This document shows, in pieces, positions 45,586-54,540 of a DNA stretch of 64,000 nucleotides. Origin of the DNA: Thermoanaerobacter sp. A7A (GTDB lineage Bacteria > Bacillota > Thermoanaerobacteria > Thermoanaerobacterales > Thermoanaerobacteraceae); the NCBI RefSeq assembly GCF_000445185.1, contig NZ_AVAF01000122.1, forward strand, positions 62,001 to 126,000. The letters run 5' to 3'. The number at the start of each line of letters is the position of its first letter. The first letter of the stretch is position 1. Made by a program: the position numbers and the translations under genes. The notes beneath the pieces are model-generated. The model worked only from the letters and a program-made list of their open reading frames with translations. It had not been told where the DNA came from and ran no database searches.

Positions 45586-47052
45586 ATGGAATTATATAGT
45601 TTGACAATTCACGAACTTAGAGAACTTCTCAAAAAGAGAGAAGTCAGCGCTTTGGAAGTGACAAAATCCTATCTTGAAAGAATAAAAGAAGTAGAACCTA
45701 AAATAGATGCTCTTATCACAATTACAGAGGATTTTGCATTGCAAAGGGCAAAAGAGGCAGATGAAAAAATCAAAAATGGAGAGGACACGGACCTTACAGG
45801 TATTCCTGTGATAATAAAGGACAACATTTCTACTGAGGGAATAAAAACCACTTGTTCTTCTAAGATGCTAGAAAACTATATTCCTCCCTATAATGCCACA
45901 GTAGTGGAAAAATTACTAGAAGAAGGAGTGATAATTTTAGGAAAATCCAATTTAGACGAATTTGCAATGGGGTCTTCTACAGAAAATTCCGCTTTTAAGA
46001 CTACAAAAAATCCTTGGGACTTATCCCGTGTTCCAGGAGGGTCTTCTGGTGGTTCTGCAGCAGCTATAGCGGCAGACGAGGCGGCTTTTGCTTTGGGTTC
46101 AGATACAGGTGGTTCTATAAGACAACCAGCTTCTTTATGCGGTGTAGTAGGGATGAAACCTACTTATGGATTGGTGTCAAGATATGGCCTTGTAGCTTTT
46201 GCTTCTTCACTTGACCAGATTGGGCCCTTTACAAAAGATGTTACAGACTGTGCTATTGTATTAAATACAATTATAGGGCATGACTCAAAAGACTCTACTT
46301 CTTTAAAAATAGACAAGCCTGATTACACTTCTTATCTCAAAGAAGATATTAAAGGTTTGAGGATAGGAGTGGCTAAAGAATTTTTTGGCGAGGGAATAGA
46401 AGAAGGGGTAAAAGAAACTGTACAAGAATCCATAAAAGTTTTACAGGATTTAGGAGCAGAAATCATAGATATATCTATTCCTTATGTAGAATATGCTCTT
46501 CCAGCTTATTATATAATCGCTTCGGCAGAGGCTAGTTCCAATCTTGCAAGGTATGATGGCATAAGATACGGCCATATTGCAGAAAAATATGAAGATTTGA
46601 TTGACATGTACATGGTTACGAGAAGCGAAGGATTTGGCAAAGAAGTAAAGAGAAGGATAATGCTAGGGACTTATGCTTTAAGCTCTGGTTATTATGATGC
46701 CTATTACAAAAAAGCATTAAAGGTCAGAACTCTCATTAAAAATGACTTTGAAAAAGCTTTTGAAAAATGCGATGTAATAATAGGTCCAACAAGTCCTACT
46801 GTAGCTTTTAAAATTGGAGAAAGGGCAAACGACCCGTTAGCCATGTACTTAGCGGATATATACACTGTATCGGTAAACATAGCGGGGCTTCCTGGCATAT
46901 CCATACCTTGTGGTCTTTCAGATGGCTTACCTGTTGGACTTCAGATAATTGGCAGACATTTTGACGAAGGGAAAATATTAAATGTCGCTTATGCCTTTGA
47001 ACAAGCTAACAAATTTAATGCTAAACCACAGGCCATAGGAGGTGCAAGATAA
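45586..47052 (+). CDS. gatA: Asp/Glu-tRNA amidotransferase subunit A (amidase)
   Basis: 488 aa behind GAGGAGG. Releases ammonia from glutamine for GatB. Catalytic Lys78 (VIIKDN), cis-Ser153 and nucleophile Ser177 are visible in [11 protein letters not shown] and [12 protein letters not shown]. Standard length. Its stop shares one base with the gatB start (TAATG). Confidence 0.97.
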   Translation: MELYSLTIHELRELLKKREVSALEVTKSYLERIKEVEPKIDALITITEDFALQRAKEADEKIKNGEDTDLTGIPVIIKDNISTEGIKTTCSSKMLENYIPPYNATVVEKLLEEGVIILGKSNLDEFAMGSSTENSAFKTTKNPWDLSRVPGGSSGGSAAAIAADEAAFALGSDTGGSIRQPASLCGVVGMKPTYGLVSRYGLVAFASSLDQIGPFTKDVTDCAIVLNTIIGHDSKDSTSLKIDKPDYTSYLKEDIKGLRIGVAKEFFGEGIEEGVKETVQESIKVLQDLGAEIIDISIPYVEYALPAYYIIASAEASSNLARYDGIRYGHIAEKYEDLIDMYMVTRSEGFGKEVKRRIMLGTYALSSGYYDAYYKKALKVRTLIKNDFEKAFEKCDVIIGPTSPTVAFKIGERANDPLAMYLADIYTVSVNIAGLPGISIPCGLSDGLPVGLQIIGRHFDEGKILNVAYAFEQANKFNAKPQAIGGAR

Positions 47053-48479
47053 TGAAGTACGAAGCAGTGATTGGCTTAGAGGTCCATGCCGAACTTTTGA
47101 CAGAAAGCAAAATTTTTTGTAGCTGTACTACCAAATTTGGCGGAGAACCTAATACCCATGTATGTCCGGTATGTCTTGGACTTCCCGGAACTTTACCAGT
47201 TTTAAATAAAAAAGTTGTAGAATATGCTGTAAGAGCGGGACTTGCTTTAAACTGCACAATTGCAAACTTCAGCAAGATGGACAGAAAAAACTACTTTTAT
47301 CCTGACTTGCCCAAAGCTTATCAGATTTCTCAATATGACCTTCCCTTGTGCAGCAACGGATATGTAGAAATTGAAGTAGATGGTAAGGTGAAGAAAATAG
47401 GAATAAAGAGGATACACATTGAAGAAGATGCTGGAAAGTTGCTACATGAAAATACAGATGGTTCTTTAGTAGATTACAACCGTGCAGGGGTGCCTCTCAT
47501 TGAAATAGTTTCTGAACCAGATATGACTACACCTGAAGAAGCTTATCAATACTTAACAAAATTAAAGAACATTTTAGAGTACACCGAAGTTTCTGACTGC
47601 AAAATGCAGGAAGGTTCTTTAAGGGTTGATACAAATGTGTCTGTGAGGCCTGTGGGAAGTACTGAATTAGGGACAAAAATAGAGCTTAAAAATTTAAACT
47701 CCTTTAGAGCCGTTCAAAAGGCGTTGGAATATGAAATAAAAAGGCAGATAAAAGTCTTAGAAGAAGGCGGAACAATAGTACAAGAGACAAGAAGATGGAA
47801 TGAATCAAAAGGAATTACTGAGCCTATGAGGACAAAAGAGGAAGCTCATGACTACAGGTATTTCCCTGAACCAGATTTAGTTCCAATAATTGTAACAGAT
47901 GAATGGAAAGAAGAGATTAGAAAGTCTTTGCCTGAAATGCCACACCACAAGAGAGAAAGATTTATTGCTGAGTACGGTTTGCCTGAATATGATGCTAAAA
48001 TTATAACTTCTTCAAAGAAAATGGCCGACTTTTTTGAAAAGTGCGTTCTCGAATATGATTCTCCAAAGACTGTAAGCAATTGGCTTATGGGAGAATTTTC
48101 TCGCCTCATGAATGAGACAGGAAAAGAAATAGACGAAGTACCAGTAACACCGCAAATGTTAGTAAAGTTGCTTAAATTAATTGATAACGGTGTAATAAGC
48201 GGATCCATTGCTAAAACTGTTTTTGAAGAGATGTTTGGTACAGGGAAAGAGCCAGAGGTAATAGTAGAAGAAAAAGGATTGAAACAGATAGCTAATGAGA
48301 ATGAATTAAGAGAAATTATCAAAAAAGTCATAGTAGAAAATCCTAAATCAGTAGAGGATTACAAAAACGGCAAAGAGAAAGCAATGGGCTTTTTAGTAGG
48401 GCAAGTTATGAAGGCGACAAAAGGAAAAGCAAATCCTCAGCTTACTAATCAAATCTTAAAAGAAGAATTGTCAAAATAA
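47052..48479 (+). CDS. gatB: Asp/Glu-tRNA amidotransferase subunit B
   Basis: 475 aa. Binds mischarged tRNA and transamidates it, needed where GlnRS or AsnRS is missing. Start overlaps the gatA stop by one base. Motifs: [19 protein letters not shown], a zinc site (CSCTTKF, HVCPVC), [26 protein letters not shown] and the C-terminal YqeY-like domain ending in [13 protein letters not shown]. Last gene of the operon. Confidence 0.97.
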   Translation: MKYEAVIGLEVHAELLTESKIFCSCTTKFGGEPNTHVCPVCLGLPGTLPVLNKKVVEYAVRAGLALNCTIANFSKMDRKNYFYPDLPKAYQISQYDLPLCSNGYVEIEVDGKVKKIGIKRIHIEEDAGKLLHENTDGSLVDYNRAGVPLIEIVSEPDMTTPEEAYQYLTKLKNILEYTEVSDCKMQEGSLRVDTNVSVRPVGSTELGTKIELKNLNSFRAVQKALEYEIKRQIKVLEEGGTIVQETRRWNESKGITEPMRTKEEAHDYRYFPEPDLVPIIVTDEWKEEIRKSLPEMPHHKRERFIAEYGLPEYDAKIITSSKKMADFFEKCVLEYDSPKTVSNWLMGEFSRLMNETGKEIDEVPVTPQMLVKLLKLIDNGVISGSIAKTVFEEMFGTGKEPEVIVEEKGLKQIANENELREIIKKVIVENPKSVEDYKNGKEKAMGFLVGQVMKATKGKANPQLTNQILKEELSK

Positions 48480-48514
48480 ATAGCCTACGCTAAGTGTAGG
48501 CTAAGATTAATAAT

Positions 48515-48549
48515 AAGCTCCACTTTTTATACATTTAAAAGTGGGGCTT
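48515..48549. repeat. Hairpin resembling the 3' end of the IS1182-like element
   Basis: AAGCTCCACTTTT pairs with AAAAGTGGGGCTT. Its core CACTTTTTATACATNTAAAA is shared with the hairpin at 61359-61394, which forms the end of the broken transposase gene. It may be a relic of an IS end or simply a related terminator; another small hairpin (GCCTAC/GTAGGC) precedes it at 48483. Confidence 0.5.
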
Positions 48550-48595
48550 GATTTATATTACTCACTTTGTGAACAAATTTTTCAGCATTTTGCTG

Positions 48596-48775
48596 TTATT
48601 TTTTTGCTTTTATATAATATGCACAATTGATATTTGAATTTTCATCGCTGACTTTGTTTTTATCGATATAATCATCAATTAATCCATTGATTTTGTTCAT
48701 CTGTGAAAGATTAGATAAAATACACTTTCCTTCTTTTTGGTAAATACAATCGGCTGTGCAATTTATATTAGTCAC
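48596..48775 (-). CDS. Small Cys-rich protein, DUF1540-like
   Basis: 59 aa. GTG at 48773-48775 has GGAGG seven bases upstream; an in-frame GTG nine bases earlier lies on that site. The pattern NINCTADCIYQKEGKC and a final CAYY give four Cys, likely metal-binding, as in small clostridial proteins of the DUF1540 kind. Function unknown. It is divergent from the amidase gene. Confidence 0.7.
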   Translation of the reverse strand: MTNINCTADCIYQKEGKCILSNLSQMNKINGLIDDYIDKNKVSDENSNINCAYYIKAKK

Positions 48776-48868
48776 AAGTGCCACCTCCCTTTTTTATTTT
48801 TCCTAAAACTCAAAAAACTAATCCATTTAACCGATACAGTATATGTAATTACTAATAAAGTTAAAAAA

Positions 48869-48897
48869 TTGTAATGAGTTTGTAATCATTTTGTAAT
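48869..48897 (+). promoter_or_regulatory. Triple TTGTAAT direct repeat, Pho-box-like
   Basis: TTGTAAT at 48869, 48880 and 48891, each separated by four bases, giving an exact 11-bp period. This is the layout of OmpR/PhoB-type response-regulator sites. A TATTAT/TATGAT -10 candidate follows at 48905-48913 and the amidase gene 40 bp later. Confidence 0.6.
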
Positions 48898-48954
48898 ATT
48901 AATGTATTATGATATATTTAAAGTCGAATTTTTTCAAAAAAAGGGGGGTTTTTA

Positions 48955-50715
48955 GTGAAAAAAATAGTATTATTTGTTGCAATAGTTGTAGCAATTTTAG
49001 CCTCCTACAGTATGGCCTTCGCTTATAAAAATACTATCTTAGTAGATGGAAAACCTTTTTATTACAATATTCCAGATGTCACAATTAAAATAGATGGTCA
49101 AAATTTCGATACAGGTAAGACCCCACCTTTAATTTTAAAAGCCAGCACATTAATTCCTGTGAGGGTGATCTCAGAAAAAGGATTTGGAGCTAAAGTAGAG
49201 TGGGATGATAAAACCAAGACGGTTACTATAACAAAAGATAAAACAGTTAAATTAACTATTGGAAGTGATATTGCTTTAGTAGATGGAAAAGAAGTTAAAT
49301 TGATAGCTCCTGCAAGAATAATAGAAATTAGTAAAGAGGGATATACATATATTCCTTTTAGATTTTTATTTGAGACTTTTGGTTATAAAGTAGAATGGGA
49401 CCAAAAAAATTATCAAATAAATACTACCTCTCCTCCTAAAATTGTAAATATAACAAATTTTGATACAAGCTATAATAATGGCATATTTTCTATAAATATC
49501 ACAGGAGATAATCCTATAAAATATAACCAAGGACTTATAGAAAATAGTGGGGATATTAGAATTTATATTGATATAGAAGATGCCATATGGGCTAAGGGAA
49601 GAACAGATATAGAAATTAACAAAAAAAGTCTTGTAAAGGCAGTAATTGCACAAAACCAAACACAGCCTACACCTAAGGTGCGAGCAGTTATATATTTAAA
49701 AGAGGTGGTGCCTTACGAAATTATCCAATCGCAGGATAAAACACGTTTAACTATTTCTTTTGATGTTGGGACAAGCTATGTAACAGGGATAAGTTTTACA
49801 AAAGAAGGTGATTATGATAAAGTTATAATTAATGCTGATGCAGAACATTTTAATACTCAAAGAGTAGGGGATAATAAAATAGTTGTAGACATATCAGATG
49901 CTGTTCTTAAAATGCCAGATGGCAATAAAGCTGGTCAAATACCAGTAGAAGGAAATGTTATAACGGCTATAAGGTATTCACAGTATAACAACGACACAGT
50001 GAGGGTGGTGGCAGATACTACTAGCAAAACGGATTATTCTGTAAAAATAGTCGATAAAAATATTATAATGTTGGTTATAAAGTCTAAGGCGGATACAGTG
50101 CCTCTTATTTACATAGATCCTGGTCATGGGGGAAGTGACCCTGGTGCGATAGGAGTAGGTGGCTTAAGAGAATCTGACGTAGTTTTAGGGATCGCTCTTA
50201 AACTAAATAGCCTTCTCACAAAAGGTGGATTTAGAACAATGATGTCTAGAGATTCTGATGTATTTGTAGACCTTATTACTAGGTCACAAGAAGCGAACAA
50301 TGCGGGAGCTGACATATTTATAAGTATACATACTAATGCTTTTGGAACTCCAACTCCTAAAGGCACAGAAATATGGTATTATCCAAATGGATACAAAGGA
50401 GATACGAGAGACAACAAGACCTTTGCTCAAATTATCTATAACAACTTAATGAAAGAGATAAATACGGTAGATAGGGGACTTAAAGAAGGTCCTAGTTTGT
50501 CAGTGCTAAACAAGACAAAAATGCCAGCAATACTTATTGAGACAGCTTTTATAACGAATCCTGATGATGCAGCCTTGCTTCAAGATGATGCCTTCCAATG
50601 GAAAGTAGCTCAAGGAATATATAACGGTATTGTAGAGTATTTTAAAAAATTAAAAGAGGGATCTATTTCTACCACTGTTTCTAATTCTGTATATAATACA
50701 AATAACAATCCATAA
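48955..50715 (+). CDS. N-acetylmuramoyl-L-alanine amidase with stalk-type and AMIN domains
   Basis: 586 aa; GTG start behind GGGGGGT. Signal peptide (KKIVLFVAIVVAILASYSMAFA, in part). Residues 35-165 are a copper-amine-oxidase N-terminal-like domain (LIPVRVISEKGFGAKVEWDD; YIPFRFLFETFGYKVEWDQ), a clostridial wall-binding type. Residues 165-385 hold AMIN-like domains. Residues 390-565 are Amidase_3: IDPGHGGSDPGAIG, ISIHTNAFG and ILIETAFITNPDD give the zinc His/Glu set. Cleaves peptidoglycan stem peptides outside the cell. The triple repeat upstream suggests response-regulator control. Confidence 0.92.
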   Translation: MKKIVLFVAIVVAILASYSMAFAYKNTILVDGKPFYYNIPDVTIKIDGQNFDTGKTPPLILKASTLIPVRVISEKGFGAKVEWDDKTKTVTITKDKTVKLTIGSDIALVDGKEVKLIAPARIIEISKEGYTYIPFRFLFETFGYKVEWDQKNYQINTTSPPKIVNITNFDTSYNNGIFSINITGDNPIKYNQGLIENSGDIRIYIDIEDAIWAKGRTDIEINKKSLVKAVIAQNQTQPTPKVRAVIYLKEVVPYEIIQSQDKTRLTISFDVGTSYVTGISFTKEGDYDKVIINADAEHFNTQRVGDNKIVVDISDAVLKMPDGNKAGQIPVEGNVITAIRYSQYNNDTVRVVADTTSKTDYSVKIVDKNIIMLVIKSKADTVPLIYIDPGHGGSDPGAIGVGGLRESDVVLGIALKLNSLLTKGGFRTMMSRDSDVFVDLITRSQEANNAGADIFISIHTNAFGTPTPKGTEIWYYPNGYKGDTRDNKTFAQIIYNNLMKEINTVDRGLKEGPSLSVLNKTKMPAILIETAFITNPDDAALLQDDAFQWKVAQGIYNGIVEYFKKLKEGSISTTVSNSVYNTNNNP

Positions 50716-50718
50716 TTT

Positions 50719-50746
50719 ATCTGGTTTTTTAAACCAGATTTTTTTG
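50719..50746 (+). terminator. Terminator after amidase gene
   Basis: ATCTGGTTT, TTT loop, AAACCAGAT, then seven T. Confidence 0.9.
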
Positions 50747-50860
50747 TTTTTATGTTCTTGTAAAATATTAATAAAGGTTTTAAAATAATATTGTAGAATA
50801 AAAACAATGAGAGGATAAATTAACATTAAACTATTTTTATGAAATGAAAGGGTTGAAGAA

Positions 50861-51646
50861 ATGAATAGAATTGATGGAAGGGAATTTAATGAGCTGAGAC
50901 CTATAAAAATTACAAGAAATTTTAATAAATTTGCAGAAGGTTCTGTGCTAATTGAAATAGGGGAGACAAAAGTCATTTGTACAGCTTCTATTGAGGATAA
51001 AGTACCTCCATTCCAAAAAGGTACAGGTAAGGGTTGGATAACTAGTGAGTATGGTATGTTGCCAAGAGCAACTGAAACGAGAAATCCAAGAGAAGTAACT
51101 AAAGGAAGACCTAGTGGAAGGACTATGGAAATACAGCGGCTTATAGGCCGTTCTTTAAGGTCTGTAGTAGATTTGGAGGTGTTAGGAGAAAAAACTATTT
51201 GGATAGATTGCGATGTTATCCAAGCGGATGGAGGTACAAGAACAGCTTCTATTACAGGTTCATTTATAGCATTGGCAGATGCACTTAACAAATTGGTAGA
51301 AAAAGGTGACATCCCTAAGATTCCTTTGAAAGGTTTTGTTGCGGCTGTAAGTGTAGGAATTGTGGAGGGAAATGAGCTTTTAGATTTATCCTTTCAAGAA
51401 GATTCGAATGCATTAGTAGATATGAATGTAGTTATGACAGACAAAGGAGAAATTGTAGAAATACAGGGAACAGGTGAAGGTGGACCATTTACAAAGCAGA
51501 ATTTGACAGACCTTTTAAGCCTTGCAGAATATGGGATTGAACAGATTATCAAAATTCAAAAAGAAGTTCTTTCAGATATTGTAGATAAAATAGGAGTTGA
51601 TTCAGTTGAAAATAATAATAGCAACCCACAATCCTCACAAAACTGA
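50861..51646 (+). CDS. rph: Ribonuclease PH
   Basis: 261 aa. Phosphorolytic trimming of tRNA 3' ends. Motifs: [71 protein letters not shown] and [16 protein letters not shown]. Slightly longer C-terminus than usual, because it overlaps the next gene by about 40 bp. Downstream rdgB and phosphodiesterase form the common Firmicute operon. Confidence 0.96.
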   Translation: MNRIDGREFNELRPIKITRNFNKFAEGSVLIEIGETKVICTASIEDKVPPFQKGTGKGWITSEYGMLPRATETRNPREVTKGRPSGRTMEIQRLIGRSLRSVVDLEVLGEKTIWIDCDVIQADGGTRTASITGSFIALADALNKLVEKGDIPKIPLKGFVAAVSVGIVEGNELLDLSFQEDSNALVDMNVVMTDKGEIVEIQGTGEGGPFTKQNLTDLLSLAEYGIEQIIKIQKEVLSDIVDKIGVDSVENNNSNPQSSQN

Positions 51647-52202
51647 AGAAATAAAAAATTTTTTTAAAGGCTATCCTGTTGAAATTTATTCTATGGCAGA
51701 CTTGGGTATAAAAGAAGACATAGAAGAGACAGGAAATACGATTGAAGAAAATGCTCTTATCAAGGCTCGCTTTTTAAAAGAAAAGGTTGATGGAATTGTT
51801 ATAGCTGACGATACAGGATTGTTTGTGGAGCATTTAAATGGACAACCTGGAGTATATTCAGCAAGATTTGCTGGTGAAAATGCTACCTATGAAGATAACA
51901 ACAAAAAATTATTAAAACTATTAGAGGGCGTTCCTTACGAAAAAAGAAAAGCCTATTTTAAGACAGTGATAGCAGTGGTAGAAAGAGAAAAAGAAACTTT
52001 ATTAGAAGGTAAATTAGAAGGGTATATTTTAGATCGTCATCGAGGAAAAAATGGTTTTGGATACGATCCGATTTTTTACGTTGATGATTTAGGGAAAACT
52101 TTGGCAGAACTTACTATGGAAGAAAAGAATAAGATAAGTCACAGAGCTAATGCTCTTGTGAAATTGAAAAATTACATTTTACAACGTTTGGGGGAAAAAT
52201 AA
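51606..52202 (+). CDS. rdgB: dITP/XTP pyrophosphatase (RdgB/HAM1)
   Basis: 198 aa. Removes deaminated purine NTPs. Probable TTG start at 51606 with GGAG ten bases upstream; this gives the normal N-terminus [15 protein letters not shown]. Also [24 protein letters not shown] and [11 protein letters not shown] with SHRANAL. Overlaps rph by 41 bp in another frame. Confidence 0.94.
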   Translation: MKIIIATHNPHKTEEIKNFFKGYPVEIYSMADLGIKEDIEETGNTIEENALIKARFLKEKVDGIVIADDTGLFVEHLNGQPGVYSARFAGENATYEDNNKKLLKLLEGVPYEKRKAYFKTVIAVVEREKETLLEGKLEGYILDRHRGKNGFGYDPIFYVDDLGKTLAELTMEEKNKISHRANALVKLKNYILQRLGEK

Positions 52203-52703
52203 ATGGTTTTAGCTGTAATTAGTGATACACATGGTATATTTACACTAGTTAGAAAAAAATTGCGGGAGCTTAAGGGAATAGATTATCTTATTCATTTAGG
52301 AGATAATGCTTCAGACGCCGCTCAACTATCTCAAGAGTTTGGTATTCCGTTGGAGTATGTTAAAGGAAATTGTGATTTTCCTACAAAAGACGAATTGGAG
52401 AAAGTAATTGAAATAGAAGGCAAAAAAATCCTGTTGACTCATGGACACCGATATTACGTGAAGTATGAGTATCAAACGATTTTAGATAGAGGAAAAGAAT
52501 TGGGAGTAAATGCGGTATTTTTTGGGCATACACATATTCCTATGATTTCAAAACATGAAGATATTTTACTTTTAAATCCCGGCAGTCCTTCTTTGCCACG
52601 AGAAGGTGCGAAAAGAACAATAGCATTAGTGACAATTGATATTAGCGGGATATTCCCAAGATTGGTGAATTTAGAAGAAGCTTCAGTGATAAAAGAAGCT
52701 TAG
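52203..52703 (+). CDS. YfcE/MJ0936-type metallophosphodiesterase
   Basis: 166 aa starting right at the rdgB stop. Metal-binding motifs: ISDTHG, HLGDNASD, VKGNCD, LTHGH and GHTHIP. This is the small calcineurin-like phosphoesterase commonly fused or linked to rph-rdgB in Firmicutes. The natural substrate is unsettled. Confidence 0.9.
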   Translation: MVLAVISDTHGIFTLVRKKLRELKGIDYLIHLGDNASDAAQLSQEFGIPLEYVKGNCDFPTKDELEKVIEIEGKKILLTHGHRYYVKYEYQTILDRGKELGVNAVFFGHTHIPMISKHEDILLLNPGSPSLPREGAKRTIALVTIDISGIFPRLVNLEEASVIKEA

Positions 52704-52778
52704 AAGGTGTAAAAGGAAGAGTTACTCGTTTTATGTCTTTTATACAATTTAATCTACGAAAATTTTTTACTGGAGGTG

Positions 52779-52807
52779 TTGACAAAGATAGGGGCATCTG
52801 ATATAAT
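52779..52807 (+). promoter_or_regulatory. Strong promoter of the tRNA operon
   Basis: TTGACA at 52779-52784, 17-bp spacer, TATAAT at 52802-52807: both hexamers perfect. Confidence 0.9.
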
Positions 52808-52866
52808 CTAAAACTGTCAGACGAATTGAGAAACAAGCGAGGAAAATTAAATTAAGTTGATTATAT

Positions 52867-52940
52867 GCGGGTGTAGCTCAATGGTAGAGCCCCAGCCTTC
52901 CAAGCTGGTTACGTGGGTTCGATTCCCATCACCCGCTCCA
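52867..52940 (+). tRNA. tRNA-Gly (TCC)
   Basis: Full cloverleaf with GCGGGTG/CACCCGC acceptor, anticodon TCC in loop CTTCCAA, T-loop GGTTCGATTCC, and encoded CCA. Confidence 0.97.
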
Positions 52941-52943
52941 TAT

Positions 52944-53020
52944 GCGCCTGTAGCTCAGTTGGATAGAGCAACGGCCTTCTAAGCCGTGTGTCGGGAGTTC
53001 GAATCTCTCCAGGCGCACCA
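52944..53020 (+). tRNA. tRNA-Arg (TCT)
   Basis: Acceptor GCGCCTG/CAGGCGC, anticodon TCT in CTTCTAA, T-loop AGTTCGAATCT, encoded CCA. Confidence 0.97.
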
Positions 53021-53030
53021 TTTATTGTGT

Positions 53031-53108
53031 GGTGGATATAGTTCAGTTGGTTAGAGCGCCAGATTGTGGCTCTGGAGGTCGTGGGTTCGAGTCCCACTAT
53101 CCACCCCA
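53031..53108 (+). tRNA. tRNA-His (GTG)
   Basis: Acceptor GTGGATA/TATCCAC with the extra 5' G opposite C73, diagnostic of tRNA-His; anticodon GTG in TTGTGGC; encoded CCA. Confidence 0.97.
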
Positions 53109-53111
53109 TGT

Positions 53112-53186
53112 TGGGATGTAGCCAAGCGGTAAGGCACCAGACTTTGACTCTGGCATTCGTAGGTTCGAATCCTACCATCCCAGCCA
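53112..53186 (+). tRNA. tRNA-Gln (TTG)
   Basis: Acceptor TGGGATG/CATCCCA, anticodon TTG in CTTTGAC, T-loop GGTTCGAATCC, encoded CCA. Confidence 0.97.
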
Positions 53187-53204
53187 ATTATCAGATAATT
53201 ATAT

Positions 53205-53280
53205 GACCCATTAGCTCAGGAGGTAGAGCACCTGCCTTTTAAGCAGGGTGTCCCGCGTTCGAGTCGCGGATGGGTCACCA
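53205..53280 (+). tRNA. tRNA-Lys (TTT)
   Basis: Acceptor GACCCAT/ATGGGTC, anticodon TTT in CTTTTAA, T-loop CGTTCGAGTCG, encoded CCA. Confidence 0.97.
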
Positions 53281-53313
53281 GTTTTAAAGGAAAAAATGAG
53301 GTTTTGAATTTGG

Positions 53314-53400
53314 GCGGGAGTGGCGGAATTGGCAGACGCGCTAGATTCAGGTTCTAGTGCCTAAAGTGGCATATGGGTTCAAGTCCCTTCTCCCGCACCA
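53314..53400 (+). tRNA. tRNA-Leu (CAG)
   Basis: 87 nt with the long variable arm of leucine tRNAs. Acceptor GCGGGAG/CTCCCGC, anticodon CAG in TTCAGGT, encoded CCA. An integrase relic follows 157 bp later, so its 3' end was probably an attachment site. Confidence 0.97.
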
Positions 53401-53448
53401 TAAAAAATCAAGGGTTTCAGGATTTTGAAGAATTTTACAAAGACATTG

Positions 53449-53508
53449 TTGACTACATTTTGACTACATAAATTGTCAGACAATTTCAGAACCTCATCCT
53501 TGACTACA
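53449..53508. repeat. TTGACTACA repeats downstream of tRNA-Leu
   Basis: TTGACTACA at 53449, 53460 (11 bp apart) and 53500. The last copy is also the left arm of the terminator. They lie between the tRNA and the integrase relic, where arm-type integrase sites are expected. Confidence 0.55.
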
Positions 53509-53530
53509 CGCTAGGTAGTCAAGTTTTTTT
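53499..53530 (+). terminator. Terminator of the tRNA operon
   Basis: CTTGACTAC pairs with GTAGTCAAG, then seven T. Confidence 0.85.
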
Positions 53531-53557
53531 ATATTCTCCCAAAAGGGAGAAAGTAAA

Positions 53558-54104
53558 GTGGGTTCGATTAAAAAGAGAGGTAATAAATATCAAGTAATAA
53601 TTGAGTTGGAGAAGGATATAAATGAAAAAAGAATTAGAAGATATTTCACTGCTAATTCTGAAGCAGAAGCTAAAAAGATTTTGACAGAACAAGAGTATCA
53701 ATTGCAGCAAAATTGTTTTGTTATCCCCACTGAGGTGACCTTTGGAGAATTTTTAAATTACTGGTTTGATAATTACGTAAAAATCAAAAATGAAAAAAAC
53801 AACACAAACTGCATACAGACATATATTAGACAAATACATTATCCCCAAGTTGGGCAATATACAATTTGCAAAGGTTAACACATCCAAAGTTACTATAAAT
53901 ATTTGATTGAAGAAGCTGAATTGTTCCCCAATACTGTATATAAACACCATACAAACATACGAAAAGTTCTAGATTCTAGATTTTGCTTTAAAACAAAAAT
54001 TTGTTAGCAGTAACGTTGCTAATACAGTAGAACTACCTAAAAAAATTAAATTTAGGGGAAATTTATATACGGTAGAGCAGTTAAAAGAACTGCTTAAAGA
54101 ATAG
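53558..54104 (+). pseudogene. Decayed tyrosine integrase, catalytic domain lost
   Basis: The first frame gives GSIKKRGNKYQVIIELEKD (arm-binding AP2-like domain) and TFGEFLNYWFDNYVKIK. Homology then moves through at least three frames: TAYRHILDKYIIPKLGNIQF, YYKYLIEEAELFPNTVYK, and DFALKQKFVSSNVANTVELP up to a stop at 54104. No R..HxxR..Y catalytic part is left. It marks a past integration at tRNA-Leu. The 435 bp after it up to 54540 are AT-rich with only a tandem TGATGTATTTA pair (54295-54316). Confidence 0.85.
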
Positions 54105-54540
54105 AATGTAAGTATCAGAAAAAAGCATTCAAAGAATTTATTATAGCCTAAAATATTAGACTCTTTTTAAAATGTAAAATTTATAAAAAGTTTTTTAAAA
54201 CAAATTTTTTGGCATATTGCAATTTATAAAAGTTCATTAAAAATCAGGGTTATCAAGCTGCTTTACACATATTATTGGGATATTTACAAATTTTTGATGT
54301 ATTTATGATGTATTTAACATCGTTGAGTTATAAAAATTAGCGACTTTGATAGAAAAGCGTTAATTTTAAAAGAATAACAAGTTATCAATGATGTTCCAAA
54401 GGCATTTACTTTAATAAGTAAATAGAAGTAAATTTCAAGTAGGAAGCATGGCCTTTGAAAGAAAAAAATTTTATAACCTGAAGGCTTATCAACATAAATT
54501 CAATCCCAGGCCCTGATTGGCGTACGGGGGTGAATCACAA

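Noticed and set aside
52909-53187. 92-codon antisense frame across the tRNA cluster
   Set aside because: Covers four tRNA genes; this is the familiar spurious protein from reverse-read tRNA arrays.
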